Origin: Blautia obeum ATCC 29174
Lineage (GTDB): Bacteria; Bacillota; Clostridia; Lachnospirales; Lachnospiraceae
DNA: 64,000 bases
Direction of reading: 5' to 3'
NCBI RefSeq assembly: GCF_025147765.1
Contig: NZ_CP102265.1
Span: 1,185,001 to 1,249,000 of the forward strand
Under the pieces are notes generated by a model. The model ran no database searches and was not told where the DNA came from. It was given only the letters and a program-made list of their open reading frames with translations. The position numbers were made by a program, and so were the translations under genes. Positions 29,942-39,817 of the stretch are shown here, piece after piece. Positions within the stretch are counted from its first letter, which is position 1. The number at the start of each line of letters is the position of its first letter.

Positions 29942-30697
29942 ATGGCAAATAATATAGAAAAACAGTTAAAAGAAATATCGGAACGGCTGGAGCAGGGAGT
30001 AAAGGAAATCTTTACATCGGAGCGATATACCGAATATCTGAATACCATGTCAAAGTTCCATAATTACAGCTTTAATAACACGCTGCTGATCACCATGCAG
30101 AAACCGGAAGCAACACTGGTGGCAGGGTATCAGGCATGGCAGAAGAAGTTTAACCGTCATGTAAAACGTGGAGAGAAAGGAATCCAGATCATTGCACCAG
30201 CACCGATCCGGGAGAAACAGGAGATTGAAAAGATCGACCCGGTAACAAAAGAGCCTGTGATTGGGGATGATGGACAGCCGGAAACAGAGATTGTGGAGAT
30301 GGTGATACCGAGATTCCGCATAACGACAGTGTTTGATGTCAGCCAGACAGAGGGAGAACCGATCGCAGAACTGGAGGTGCCGGAGCTTACCGGAAGTGTA
30401 CAGTTTTATGATACGTTCATGCAGGCATTGCAGAATATTTCTCCTGTACCGATCCGCATGATGAATGTGGAAGGGGAAGCAAAAGGCTATTATCACCAGA
30501 CAGAAAAATATATTGCGATAAAGGAAGATATGAGTAATGTCCAGACGATGAAAACCGGAGTCCATGAAGTGAGCCACGCATTGCTGCATGACCGGGAAGT
30601 AATGGATGCGGAAGGCGTCTTAAAAGACCAGACAACAAAGGAAGTGGAAGCATTATACTCAGCATTCCAAAATGTTAATCATTTTAAAGAATGCTGA
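29942..30697 (+). pseudogene. ArdC-type polyvalent protein, N-terminal part
   Basis: N-terminal portion of an ICE antirestriction-type protein. ArdC ssDNA-binding domain: YTEYLNTMSKFHNYSFNNTLLI and GYQAWQKKFNRHVKRGEKGI. A zinc metallopeptidase motif HEVSHALLHD follows near residue 208. ATG 29942 is chosen because GGAGGG lies 7 bp before it; an ATG at 29927 overlaps that ribosome site. The natural frame ends at GAAGCA (30647-30652), where the tyrosine recombinase element is inserted. Fourteen element-derived codons and a stop follow. Confidence 0.85.
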
Positions 30698-30698
30698 G
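30658..30698. repeat. Palindromic left end of the three-recombinase element
   Basis: Nested inverted repeat: outer 10-bp arms CTCAGCATTC / GAATGCTGAG (30658-30667, 30689-30698) and inner arms AAAATG / CATTTT (30669-30674, 30680-30685) around TTAAT. Likely recombinase binding site. Confidence 0.7.
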
Positions 30699-30737
30699 AA
30701 ATAAGACGTTTTTCTACTAAAAGATGTGCATTATTCG

Positions 30738-31775
30738 TTAGCGCAATCCACAAAGTCTTGCCATTTCATCTTCGTTACCCTCCCACATTGGTGCTTCATC
30801 AGATACAGGTGTTGGAACAGATTCCATTGCGTCTCTAAGCTGTTCAACAGATGGCTTTGCATAGTAGCTTTTGGTTGTATCAGTTCTGGCATGTCCTAAC
30901 ACTGTAGAAACCAGCTCAATGGCGATTCCATCCTGATAAAGATTTGTGGCTCTGGTTCGGCGGAACATGTGACAGTGAACCGAATCCGGAAGACTAACCC
31001 CTTTTTCACTGACCAGAGCTGCATATTTTTTTATAATCCGCTGGACATTTCCAACGGACATCCTGTCTGTTACACCTTTTATTGTTGTGGAAAATAAGTA
31101 TGCTTCTTTGGAAGAATTACTGTGATATACACGTATATATTCCCTAAGGTGTTCGACTGCTTTAGCTGTTAATTGTATGGTTCTTTCTTTATTACCTTTG
31201 CCGGTTATGAAAATATTTGGATATTTTGATTCCATTGCGATATCACATAGGCGAATATTAAGCAGCTCACTGATTCTTACAGCTGTATCGTAGAGAAGAA
31301 TCAAAATAGCACGGTCTCGTACACCGAATTTCGTATTCGGCGGTGCAGACAGTATTGCAGCAAGTGCATCATCGGACAAAATAGGTTTTTCCTTTTTAAT
31401 GGTTTTGCATGGTGAGATCTGACTGATCGCCAGGGCAACTGACTGGACTGATATGTCCATATCCGAGGCATAGTTCAGATAGGCACGGATAGCCGCGACT
31501 CTTACATTTACAGTTGATGGCTGGCTGCCATTTGCAAGCAGATATTCTCTGAAATTATAAATACATTCTTTGGTACAATCAGAAAACTGAAAGGTGCTTA
31601 TGGATTTACCTAATTCACCTACAAGGTAGTTTTTAAATATTGTAAGGGAATCTCTGTAGGATTCTGCTGTAGCCTGACTGCGTCCGACCTGCTTTACCAA
31701 ATAAACATTTAGAAAGTTCCATGTGTGAGAAAAGAACAGCTGGTCAGTCGATATCTTTGCTGATTTATTCTTCAT
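30738..31775 (-). CDS. Tyrosine recombinase, third of the trio
   Basis: A 345-residue phage-integrase-family recombinase. An N-terminal SAM-like core-binding domain (about residues 15-110) precedes the catalytic domain with Arg in DTAVRISELLNIR, Lys in GKGNKERTI, HxxR in HMFRRTRAT, His in GHARTDTTKSYY and the nucleophilic Tyr at its end. Its start overlaps the second recombinase gene by 11 bp, so all three are likely one translationally coupled unit. The C-terminus carries about 30 extra residues. Confidence 0.88.
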   Translation of the reverse strand: MKNKSAKISTDQLFFSHTWNFLNVYLVKQVGRSQATAESYRDSLTIFKNYLVGELGKSISTFQFSDCTKECIYNFREYLLANGSQPSTVNVRVAAIRAYLNYASDMDISVQSVALAISQISPCKTIKKEKPILSDDALAAILSAPPNTKFGVRDRAILILLYDTAVRISELLNIRLCDIAMESKYPNIFITGKGNKERTIQLTAKAVEHLREYIRVYHSNSSKEAYLFSTTIKGVTDRMSVGNVQRIIKKYAALVSEKGVSLPDSVHCHMFRRTRATNLYQDGIAIELVSTVLGHARTDTTKSYYAKPSVEQLRDAMESVPTPVSDEAPMWEGNEDEMARLCGLR

Positions 31776-32733
31776 AGGGAATCACCTCCGGAATGACCTT
31801 TCCAGACACTGAATCTTTCTCTCGGATAGTATCAAATGCCTTTTCTACAAGATGATAGTAATAATACGTTTCATCAGGACTTTTGTGTCCAAGGTATCTG
31901 CTTAAATATGGGAGCATAGTGTTTGTATCAATTCCCTGATGCATCCACTCATTAAATCTCTCTACTACAAAAGCATGGCGTAAACAGTGGGGTGTCGGAT
32001 GTTTATCAACTGTCCTGGCAACCGGAAGCATGGCCCAATGGCGGTTAAAACTCGATTCTACTCCAGAGCACGAAACAGGCTTATGTGGATCTTTTCCCGG
32101 AAAAGCCCAGTCAATTCCGGGGAAAAGCATTTCCTGACGTTCTTTATAGTTTTTAAGTACCGGAAGGCTATCCTGCGGAAGATATACAAGGCGATCTTTG
32201 TTACCCTTTGAGCCAAGGACAGTAAGGATTCCTTTATCCAGGTCTATGTGCTCCCATTTTAGCAATCGCCCTTCTGACAGACGCAGACCGCAGCAAAAAT
32301 ATAGGAGAAAAAGAATCTTGCATTCTCTATCGAGTCTAAATTGCTCTGAATTATGAGACGTGCGGATATCCATTTTCTGTAGCAGTTCCTTAACTTCCTC
32401 TTTTGATGGAATGTAAAGAACCGGACGGTAAGCCTTGCAGAAAAAATTAGGAATGTATGCTTCCTGACCAAGGGAAAGGATATATTCACTCAGCACCTTC
32501 ACCATCGACATACGGCGATTATGATAGGCATCTCCTTCGCCCGGTCTGGCTTCTGACCATTTGGCTGCCATTTCATAGGTGACTGTTGTCAGTTCCGGAT
32601 AATTCTGTACGCAAAAGGTATCAAAGCGTTTTAATAGCTTTTCTTCGGAATTATAGGCATATCCATCAGCTCGTTTTTGCTGTATAAGTCCTTCGATATG
32701 ATGTGCCAGACCGCTCTCAAAAATGTATGTCAT
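31765..32733 (-). CDS. Tyrosine recombinase, second of the trio
   Basis: A 322-residue tyrosine recombinase. Catalytic residues are visible: Arg in CCGLRLSEGRLL, Lys in SKGNKDRLVYLP, HxLRH in PHCLRHAFV, and LGHKSPDETYYYYH with the nucleophile among the run of tyrosines. The start ATG overlaps the stop of the first gene by 4 bp (ATGA). In such trios the three proteins act together; roles of each are not settled. Confidence 0.88.
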   Translation of the reverse strand: MTYIFESGLAHHIEGLIQQKRADGYAYNSEEKLLKRFDTFCVQNYPELTTVTYEMAAKWSEARPGEGDAYHNRRMSMVKVLSEYILSLGQEAYIPNFFCKAYRPVLYIPSKEEVKELLQKMDIRTSHNSEQFRLDRECKILFLLYFCCGLRLSEGRLLKWEHIDLDKGILTVLGSKGNKDRLVYLPQDSLPVLKNYKERQEMLFPGIDWAFPGKDPHKPVSCSGVESSFNRHWAMLPVARTVDKHPTPHCLRHAFVVERFNEWMHQGIDTNTMLPYLSRYLGHKSPDETYYYYHLVEKAFDTIREKDSVSGKVIPEVIPYEE

Positions 32734-34631
32734 GATAAAACACCTCCAAATTCCAGAGGGCAGAGCCTCATTTTATCTTCGTCACGTTCAAGATATACCT
32801 CTGCTGTTTCCTGACGTGCATGTCCGAGAGCATTGGAAATATCGTCAAGTTTGTTGTCTGCCCGAAGCATTCTTGTGGCAAATGTTTTTCGTGTCATATG
32901 AAAGCCCTGACCAGTAGATAATTCAAATCCATATTCAGCAAGTATTCTTTTTAAAGCTCCACGGCACGCCGTTGTAACTTTAAGCGGAATATATGGTGCC
33001 TGATGGCTGATAAATATATAACCGTTGCCTGTGACAGCCGATTCCGGACGTCCATTCATGATGTATTTATATACTGAATTACCTACATCCGTTGGGACTG
33101 GAAGCGTTATTGCTTTGCTTGTTTTCTGCTGAATGAAGGAAACAGTTTTGTTTTTCCAGTCAAAATCATTTACCTGAAGCTTTAGGATGTCTGCTCCCCT
33201 GATACCCATTCGAAGTCCAAGCATGACCATGGCTGTGTCCCTGAGCTCCATGGGAGTAGAAGCTTTCTCACGATATTCATATATATTCTCGACCATAGCA
33301 TCGCTCAGAACATCAACTATGCTGCGATGAGGCGCACAGCTTGCAGATACTGCAAAAGAAAGTGTTGGTGAAATCAGATCCTGGTCAGCCATGTACCGTA
33401 GAAGCTGACGAAGCTTGGTTCCATATGCATTTTTACTTTCCGGGGTCGAGTGGACATCATGGTTATGAAATGCTTTAACCACATCGGGTGTTATGGAGAC
33501 TGGATTATCTATTCCATTATCTTCAAGATATTTGAAGAAACTGCATCCGGCTGCCCTACACATGGTAAGTGTCTTATCGGTCATTCCATCCCGCCTGCGG
33601 CTTTCTATGAAACCATCAAGGATGCTTTTGCTCCATGATGGAAGATGATCAGATGCACGCATCGGCTCAGCGATTATATTGGATTCCATTATGCCCTGGA
33701 GATACTTTTCAAACATTCTGATAGTGTGTGAACGACGAGCTGATCCGGAACTGCTGGCTTTGATCTGATTCGGGCAATCCGGGAGTATATCTATCCATGA
33801 TGTCACAGTTTCTGCCGAGTGTTCCAGATGGTTAAGTTCCAGGAACATGAAATACCATGTGAAATCATTGCGATAAACAGCTTTTGATGATTCCATGTAT
33901 TTCCAATCGTCCAAAGCGTCAAGATATTCATCAGCTTTAAGAGCGAGAGGTATACTCGGATGAAATGCGGTACCTATTTTAGAAAGTCTCATCTCAAGCA
34001 GTATTTCAACGTTCTCACCAAAAAGAACCCGCTGGTAACACTCTGGCACATCACCTCTGCGGTGAAGATATTTCATAAGTGCTGTCATGGCACATACGGC
34101 GTTCTGACGTCTGGCAAGAGATTTACAGGATTTGCAGTAAGTATTCCAGTATTCGATAAGAGTATCTATGGTTATTGCTTCCGGCTCTGTAACTCCCAGG
34201 GAAGTAGCAAGCCTGAAGAACTCCTTGATGGCAACAGAATACGTATGGTAATAGCAGGGATTCTGTGTGGTCGCATAGTATTCTTCCAGCTCATATGTCA
34301 GGCGAAAAAAGGATTCCGATATTCCGCTCCGGCAGAAAAAACTGTCTTCTGAGCGGCAGAAAGAACTTTTGATATCTCCAAAGAGCAGGTAATGCTCGAG
34401 GCGGAACAGGGCATTTCTATATTGAGAACACGTCTCATAGGAAATTTCCCGTTTTTTAATCTCAAGCCAGTCCAGTGCGGCATCCATTGAAAAAGGAATG
34501 CCCTTATCCATCAGGTACTTGAAGAGTGTAGTATAACAGGTTCTGTGCATGTCTATATTTTTACATGCACTGTCTGGCTGTTTCATCATATTGAGAACTG
34601 ATGAAATAGCATCTAAATAGTTTATTTGCAT
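32730..34631 (-). CDS. Large tyrosine recombinase, first of the trio
   Basis: A 633-residue recombinase with an unusually long N-terminal region that looks like two core-binding-type helical domains, then a C-terminal catalytic domain: Arg in GLRMGIRGADILKL, Lys in QQKTSKAITLP, HxxR in GFHMTRKTFATR, and GHARQETAEVYLE. Its size recalls TnpB of Tn554. It is first in the operon; its ATG lies close to the right end of the element. The ribosome site on the minus strand reads GGAAAGGAGCGC upstream of ATG. Confidence 0.85.
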   Translation of the reverse strand: MQINYLDAISSVLNMMKQPDSACKNIDMHRTCYTTLFKYLMDKGIPFSMDAALDWLEIKKREISYETCSQYRNALFRLEHYLLFGDIKSSFCRSEDSFFCRSGISESFFRLTYELEEYYATTQNPCYYHTYSVAIKEFFRLATSLGVTEPEAITIDTLIEYWNTYCKSCKSLARRQNAVCAMTALMKYLHRRGDVPECYQRVLFGENVEILLEMRLSKIGTAFHPSIPLALKADEYLDALDDWKYMESSKAVYRNDFTWYFMFLELNHLEHSAETVTSWIDILPDCPNQIKASSSGSARRSHTIRMFEKYLQGIMESNIIAEPMRASDHLPSWSKSILDGFIESRRRDGMTDKTLTMCRAAGCSFFKYLEDNGIDNPVSITPDVVKAFHNHDVHSTPESKNAYGTKLRQLLRYMADQDLISPTLSFAVSASCAPHRSIVDVLSDAMVENIYEYREKASTPMELRDTAMVMLGLRMGIRGADILKLQVNDFDWKNKTVSFIQQKTSKAITLPVPTDVGNSVYKYIMNGRPESAVTGNGYIFISHQAPYIPLKVTTACRGALKRILAEYGFELSTGQGFHMTRKTFATRMLRADNKLDDISNALGHARQETAEVYLERDEDKMRLCPLEFGGVLS

Positions 34632-34727
34632 ATCAAATGCGCTCCTTTCCGGCTTCCCATTCGAGGGGAAAACCTGATAATAGCATATCTGATAATGCTC
34701 ATCTTTTTTACAAGAAAGTGAGGATTT

Positions 34728-37700
34728 ATGGAAAATAATTTAAAAGATCAACATTATAAAAACATGGGTATAAAGCTTCAAATGGAAACATTAACATTTG
34801 AAGCAGAAAGTATCGCTTACATAGTCTGCAACCATTTTGGTCTGGATACTTCAGAATATTCGTTTACCTATATCGCCAGCTGGTGCGAGAGCAGGGATAT
34901 GAAGGCGTTGAAAGCATCAATGGATACCATCCGAAAAACATCTGCAGAGATCATTGGGAACATTGAGGAGCAGATGCATGAGCTGGAAAGAGAAAATACC
35001 ATGCAATATGAAGAAAAAGAAGCATCTGCCACCAGACAAGAAAAACTGGAACAGGACAGTGCGGAAATGATTGATGAAACTTTGCTTTTTCATGGAGAAA
35101 GCGGTCGTTTTGCAATCTATCAGATGGATACGGGCGGAGAGCATACTTATCAGTTTATGGGGTTTGAATCGGCTAAAAAATTAGGCTATACCATTGAGGG
35201 GAAAGACTACAGGATGGTGTATGCGGCTCCGTGGACACCAACGATTACATTAGAGGATATTTTTGAGAGATTTAATATCAACCGCCCGAACGATTTTCAT
35301 GGACATTCCTTATCGGTAAGCGACGTCATAGTTATAAACCGGACGGCGGAGACAAAGGCTTATTATGTGGATTCTTTCGGCTTTGAGGAACTTCCGGACT
35401 TTGTACAGCAGAGAATGGAGATGCTGGAAAATAATCATACCAGAGCCTATCCCCCAGTCTATAAAGGAACACTTGCTCAGGCAATGGAAGAAAGGGATGT
35501 AGATGCCTATCTGGATTCCAGAAAGTTAAACATTGATTGTAAGAAAGCAATCGAGGAAGCGATCGCATTAAAATTTGACGGATTGCATTTAGAGGAAGAT
35601 GCCGCAACGCAAGTGTTAGAGCAGTTTGGAGAAGAACGTATGACGTTTGTTATGGCAAATACGCTCCGGAAACTTTCTTATGACGGCAGATTTTCCAGGC
35701 AGAACAAAGACTGGGCAGAACATATCGAAATCCCGGAAAATATCAATCAGGGGAAGAATCTGAATCAGGATTATGTGATAGAAAGCCATCCAGCAGTGTT
35801 AGATGGTTTTATTGATATGGCAAGGGCAGAGATCCGGATGCAGAAGATTGAACAGGCGTTAGATGAAGCGGAAGTTACCATTACAGCAGATACCAGAGGA
35901 TTTGAAGCAGATGGACATGCGGGAACCTGGCATACGGTGGATGAAAGAGAGTATGCAGGGGAGAAGTTTTTCTTCATGGAACATGATGAGTATGGTTCAG
36001 ATGTGGCAGGGATTATCGTATCGGAACATGGTCAGCTTATTGCAGAAGATCTCTGGAATGGGTATGATGCAGGAGCATTGGAAGCTATTTCAGAATATCT
36101 GCAGGAGAAAGGGATTTCTGTAGAGGGACTTATGCCGGAACTGGAGCCGGATGAACTGGCATATAAGATTGACGATAGGTATTTTGCAATCCAGAGAACA
36201 GAGGAAGGCTATGATTATACCTTTTATGCTTTGGATTATGATGAGATCGACGGCGGTGCCTATGATAATCCTGATATTTCTATGCGTCAGGCAATGGAAG
36301 ATATTCTTGAAGATGAGGATATGTCCCTGGAAAATGCCGTTCCCGTTGACTATGAGGATTTGATGGCAGAAGTGGAAGAAGCAGGCGAACGGCAGATGCA
36401 GCTGGCACAGTTATTAAAGAATTGTCCACCAAGTATTTTTGAGGATTATGACAGGGAAAGAGCAGTGGATACCTGTGAGGGAATTGTAATGCAGTTTACC
36501 AAGAGCAAAGGGTATCTGACCGTACAGGCAACGGAAGAAGGCTATTTTTATATTTTTTATGATTCTGACCTGCACGAAATCCATTCCAATGATTATGACG
36601 ATCCCAAAGTATCTGTTCAGAAAGCTACTTATGAAATCTTAAAAAGTGAAAGAATGGATGATATGGAATGTGTCAAAGTGGACTATAAAGAATTTGAGGC
36701 AATGACCATCCAACATTCAAAGGATTTACTACAGGCAGGTGAGCTTCGTGCGACTTCTGAGATTGGAAGAGATGAAGCAGCATTAAATGGTCTTAGCAGG
36801 GCAGAAGTGGAACGGGGTGTCTTGTATCACGCACAGGGTATTCTGGAAGATATGGGATTAGAAAATGAAGTAGAGCTGCTTGCAGCAAGGGTGCATGGTT
36901 CCAGAAGCAGAGAGGAACTTTACAGAGATGATTCTGACCTTGATGTGGTGCTTTCTTATCGTGGCAATATCCGGGAGGACAGTTTCTTCAATGAATTAAA
37001 TGCTCATGGTATAGCAATGGCAGGTATTAAGGTGGACATCAATCCTATCGCAGAAGAAAGAATCACTCTGGCAGAATATATGAAAGAGTCAGAAGCCTAT
37101 CTTGATCAGAAGGAAATCGAAAAGCTGGCGGTGGATTTAGATAATTTCAGCTATGAATATGACACTTACGAGTATAAAGATATCGTTGAGAACAGGGAAG
37201 AACAGGTGAAGAAAATCACAGAGGACATTCTGAATAAGAAAACAGGGTGTTTAAAGGACTGGTTGGTTGAAGTATCGGAAGAATCTGATATAGACAGTGA
37301 TGTGATAACTGCCCGGTCACTGCTCTCCCGTTTAGAAAATGCAGAAACCTTTTCTATCTTTACCAGACAATCAGAACAGGAACAGCCAGAAGCTACGATC
37401 AGTTTCTATGTAGCAGAGTGCATGGAGTTCCCGGTCATGGGTGAGTACCATAATAATCTTACTCTGGAAGAAGCAATCAAAATCTATGAAAGTATTCCGG
37501 CAGAACGCCTGCATGGAATCAAAGGGATTGGTTTTGATCTGCAGGACGGGGATGAGGATTATTCCGGGGAATACGGACTCATGAGTGGAGACAGGATAGA
37601 CAGGGATCTGATTGATATGATTCCACATTATAAGGAAAGCCCATTGGTACAGAAAGCAATCAATGACATGGAAAAGTATCTGAATGAGAAACATGGAAAA

Positions 37701-37949
37701 GTGCAGGAGGCAGAACAGACCGTGGAAGTGAAACAGAAAGTTTCAGAAACACCATTCAAGAAAGAATCCGTATCAGTAGAATCGAACCGGGAACAAAACA
37801 AAGAGCCTGCAAAGGGTGGAAAAGGGGAACTGAAAAAATCCGTGCTGCAGTCGTTAAAAGAGTTCCAGGCAAGAGCAAAAGCACAGGAGCAGAAAGAAAT
37901 GGCAACTGAAAAATCCAAAGCACATAAGAAGGGAAATGTAGAATTATGA
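34728..37949 (+). pseudogene. ArdC-type polyvalent protein, C-terminal part with nucleotidyltransferase domain
   Basis: The rest of the ardC-like gene, now opened by an ATG and ribosome site (GTGAGGATTT) supplied by the inserted element; true ICE sequence starts at GAAAGT (34806, ESIAYIVCNHFG). Visible modules: YodL-like region (SGRFAIYQMDTGGEHTYQFMGF), DUF3849-like block, two to three similar Asp/Tyr-rich repeats (AYKIDDRYFAIQRTEEGYDYTFY and relatives), and a nucleotidyltransferase-like fold HGSRSREELYRDDSDLDVVLSY with a third acidic strand KVDINPI. A Lys/Glu-rich tail closes it. The fragment of about 1073 residues could still be made, without the ArdC and peptidase parts. Confidence 0.8.
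34780..34805. repeat. Right end of the three-recombinase element
   Basis: Inverted repeat of 8 bp, TTCAAATG / CATTTGAA, with spacer gaaacattaa, ending at the GAAGCA direct repeat. Contains ATTAACATTT, complement of the left-end motif. Confidence 0.65.
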
Positions 37950-38197
37950 TGAATCTTGCAATGAACTTTGATACAGATGAATGCTTAGTGACCGCAATGT
38001 TTGATAAAGGCAACCGAAATGATACGATGGAAGCTATCGACAATATCATTCCATTTCTGAAAGGGGATGCGGATATGATCGGGCTTGTCTGCAATACCAT
38101 AAGAAAGCTGTTCTGCATGAGTGATGAAGGCTATGAAATTTTTCTTATGGATCTGGAAGATTATAAAGCGGATTTGGAAGATAATTATAAAAAATAG
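37946..38197 (+). CDS. TTRAP-type transposon-transfer assisting protein
   Basis: An 83-residue acidic protein (MMNLAMNFDTDECLVTAMFD...) ending CMSDEGYEIFLMDLEDYKADLED, the pattern of the transposon-transfer assisting family found in Tn1549-like ICEs. It overlaps the end of the polyvalent gene by 4 bp. A fragment of a second TTRAP copy lies at 43593-43667. Function in transfer is by association only. Confidence 0.8.
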   Translation: MMNLAMNFDTDECLVTAMFDKGNRNDTMEAIDNIIPFLKGDADMIGLVCNTIRKLFCMSDEGYEIFLMDLEDYKADLEDNYKK

Positions 38198-38474
38198 AGA
38201 ATATTTTGTGTGAATTAGTGTTAGATAGAATTTATTTAAATTGGAGAAAGTAGCCAATCCGATTGAGAAACTGGCACATATTATTAATATGATAAATTTT
38301 ATTATTGGCTTTTAAATTTCACAATGCATCATAGTAAAATAAAGCGAGTATGTAAAAGAGCAGTGTAATTAATGATATAATAAAAAGTAAGAAAAATATT
38401 TTTGACTATCTTTTTGTACAATTTATTCGTTATATATAATAGAAAGTGCTTTCAGTAGAAAAAGGAGGAAAGAA
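38198..38474. other. AT-rich intergenic region before the sigma/ABC cargo
   Basis: No gene seen. A possible promoter for the sigma operon is TTGTAC (38414-38419) with TATAAT (38435-38440), but the 15-bp spacer is short. Base composition drops here, consistent with the edge of inserted cargo. Confidence 0.4.
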
Positions 38475-38987
38475 GTGGATGCAGATTTTCTTTTGATTCA
38501 CAAAATGAAAAATGGTGATGAAGAAGCTATAGAGGTATTCGTAAAAAAATACTATTCAACTATACGGAATTATTGTCGATTACATACATACACAGACTGT
38601 GATGCAGAAGATATTACTCAAGCAACATTTGAACACTTTTTTCGATCATTTAGATCGTATCATCATTTGGGAAAGACTGCTAATTATTTGTATGTGATTG
38701 CTCGAAATTTATGTCGGGATAGTTATAAGAAAAAAAGAGATATTGTGATGGAAGCGTTACCAGATAAGGGGGAAAATCCAATTGCTGTAATTGAGAATAA
38801 AATAGATATAGAAGAATCAATAAAAAAACTTCCAGAAGATTTGCAGGAAGTAGTTATTCTACATTATTTTCAGGATTTGAAATTAAAAGAAGTAGCAGAT
38901 ATTATTGGCATAGGACTTCCTCTTGTAAAATATAGGATAGGAAAAGCAAAAGAATTGTTGAGTGTTTATCTGGGGGATAAGAAATGA
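38475..38987 (+). CDS. ECF-type sigma-70 factor
   Basis: A 170-residue extracytoplasmic-function sigma factor. Region 2: DEEAIEVFVKKYYSTIRNYCRLHTYTDCDAEDITQATFEHFFRS. Region 4: LPEDLQEVVILHYFQDLKLKEVADIIGIGLPLVKYRIGKAKEL. Start is GTG 38475, 5 bp after AGGAGGAAA. Its last bases overlap the next ATG (ATGA), so the membrane protein downstream is translationally coupled and is a likely regulator or anti-sigma partner. The whole block through 41921 reads as one operon. Confidence 0.88.
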   Translation: MDADFLLIHKMKNGDEEAIEVFVKKYYSTIRNYCRLHTYTDCDAEDITQATFEHFFRSFRSYHHLGKTANYLYVIARNLCRDSYKKKRDIVMEALPDKGENPIAVIENKIDIEESIKKLPEDLQEVVILHYFQDLKLKEVADIIGIGLPLVKYRIGKAKELLSVYLGDKK

Positions 38988-39748
38988 TGATGACAGTTGA
39001 TGAAAAATTGCATGCGTATGCAAAAAATCAGAAGGATAGAAATATAGATGAGAAAAAATTACAACAGACCATTATAAAATCGAAAGAAGCATATTGGGAT
39101 GGAGAAATCGAAAGAAATATGTCATGGTTAGAATTTTTATATCAGCAAGCTTCGTATATACAGAAGCACTGGTGGTTTGCTCAAGGGGCAGTATTACTAA
39201 TCCTTTGGATGACAATGTTCTTATCAGACAGTAGTATTTATACAAGGCGCTGCATGGGGATTTTGGCACCGAGTTTTGTAATATTGATACTTCCGGAACT
39301 CTGGAAAAATAGAAGCAATGGGGCTATGGAAGTAGAAGGTGCAACATTTTTTTCCATAAAGAATATATATGCCGCACGAATGCTACTCTTCGGCATGGTA
39401 GATGTTTGCCTATTGAGTGTGTTTTTGATAACCAGCACTTTTGTGTTACAGATTGCATTTATGGATATCTTAATACAATTTATTTTGCCAATGAATGTGA
39501 CATGCTGCATATGTTTTCGATTACTTTGCAGTAAAGGAGATGATTATGTATCTTCCACATTATTTTCCTGTCTGATTTGGATCGCTGTTTGGACGCTTGT
39601 AGTTCTCAAAGATAGTATTTATGAGCATATATCTACATCAATATGGTGTGGAATGATGATATTATCTGTTTTATATTTGTGTTACAGTATTTGGCGAGTA
39701 TGGAAATGCAGTGAAAGATATTACGAGAGTAATGGGGCAAGTGTATAA
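38984..39748 (+). CDS. Membrane protein, putative anti-sigma or regulatory partner
   Basis: A 254-residue protein with an N-terminal cytoplasmic stretch of about 60 residues and then five or six membrane segments (for example WFAQGAVLLILWMTMFL, LLFGMVDVCLLSVFLIT, TLFSCLIWIAVWTLVVL). No known domain recognised. Position directly after and overlapping an ECF sigma gene suggests an anti-sigma or signal-sensing role; this is inference. It is followed by an ABC transporter. Confidence 0.65.
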   Translation: MMMTVDEKLHAYAKNQKDRNIDEKKLQQTIIKSKEAYWDGEIERNMSWLEFLYQQASYIQKHWWFAQGAVLLILWMTMFLSDSSIYTRRCMGILAPSFVILILPELWKNRSNGAMEVEGATFFSIKNIYAARMLLFGMVDVCLLSVFLITSTFVLQIAFMDILIQFILPMNVTCCICFRLLCSKGDDYVSSTLFSCLIWIAVWTLVVLKDSIYEHISTSIWCGMMILSVLYLCYSIWRVWKCSERYYESNGASV

Positions 39749-39817
39749 GACTATTATGGTGTCAATTACGAGAAATCACACAACGGTCGTAATCAGAGAA
39801 ATGTGAGGAATTTGATT

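Larger units (their letters stand above)
30653..34805. mobile_element. Three-recombinase (RIT/Tn554-like) element inserted in the ardC-like gene
   Basis: A 4.15-kb insertion bounded by GAAGCA at 30647-30652 and 34800-34805. Removing one copy with the intervening DNA rejoins ...TTKEVEA-ESIAYIVCNHFG..., the expected metallopeptidase sequence. It carries only three overlapping tyrosine recombinase genes, all on the minus strand. Palindromic segments lie at both ends, sharing AAATGTTAAT (30670-30679) and its complement ATTAACATTT (34790-34799). This is the plan of recombinase-in-trio elements; sizes differ (first protein 633 residues), so exact class is uncertain. Confidence 0.85.
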
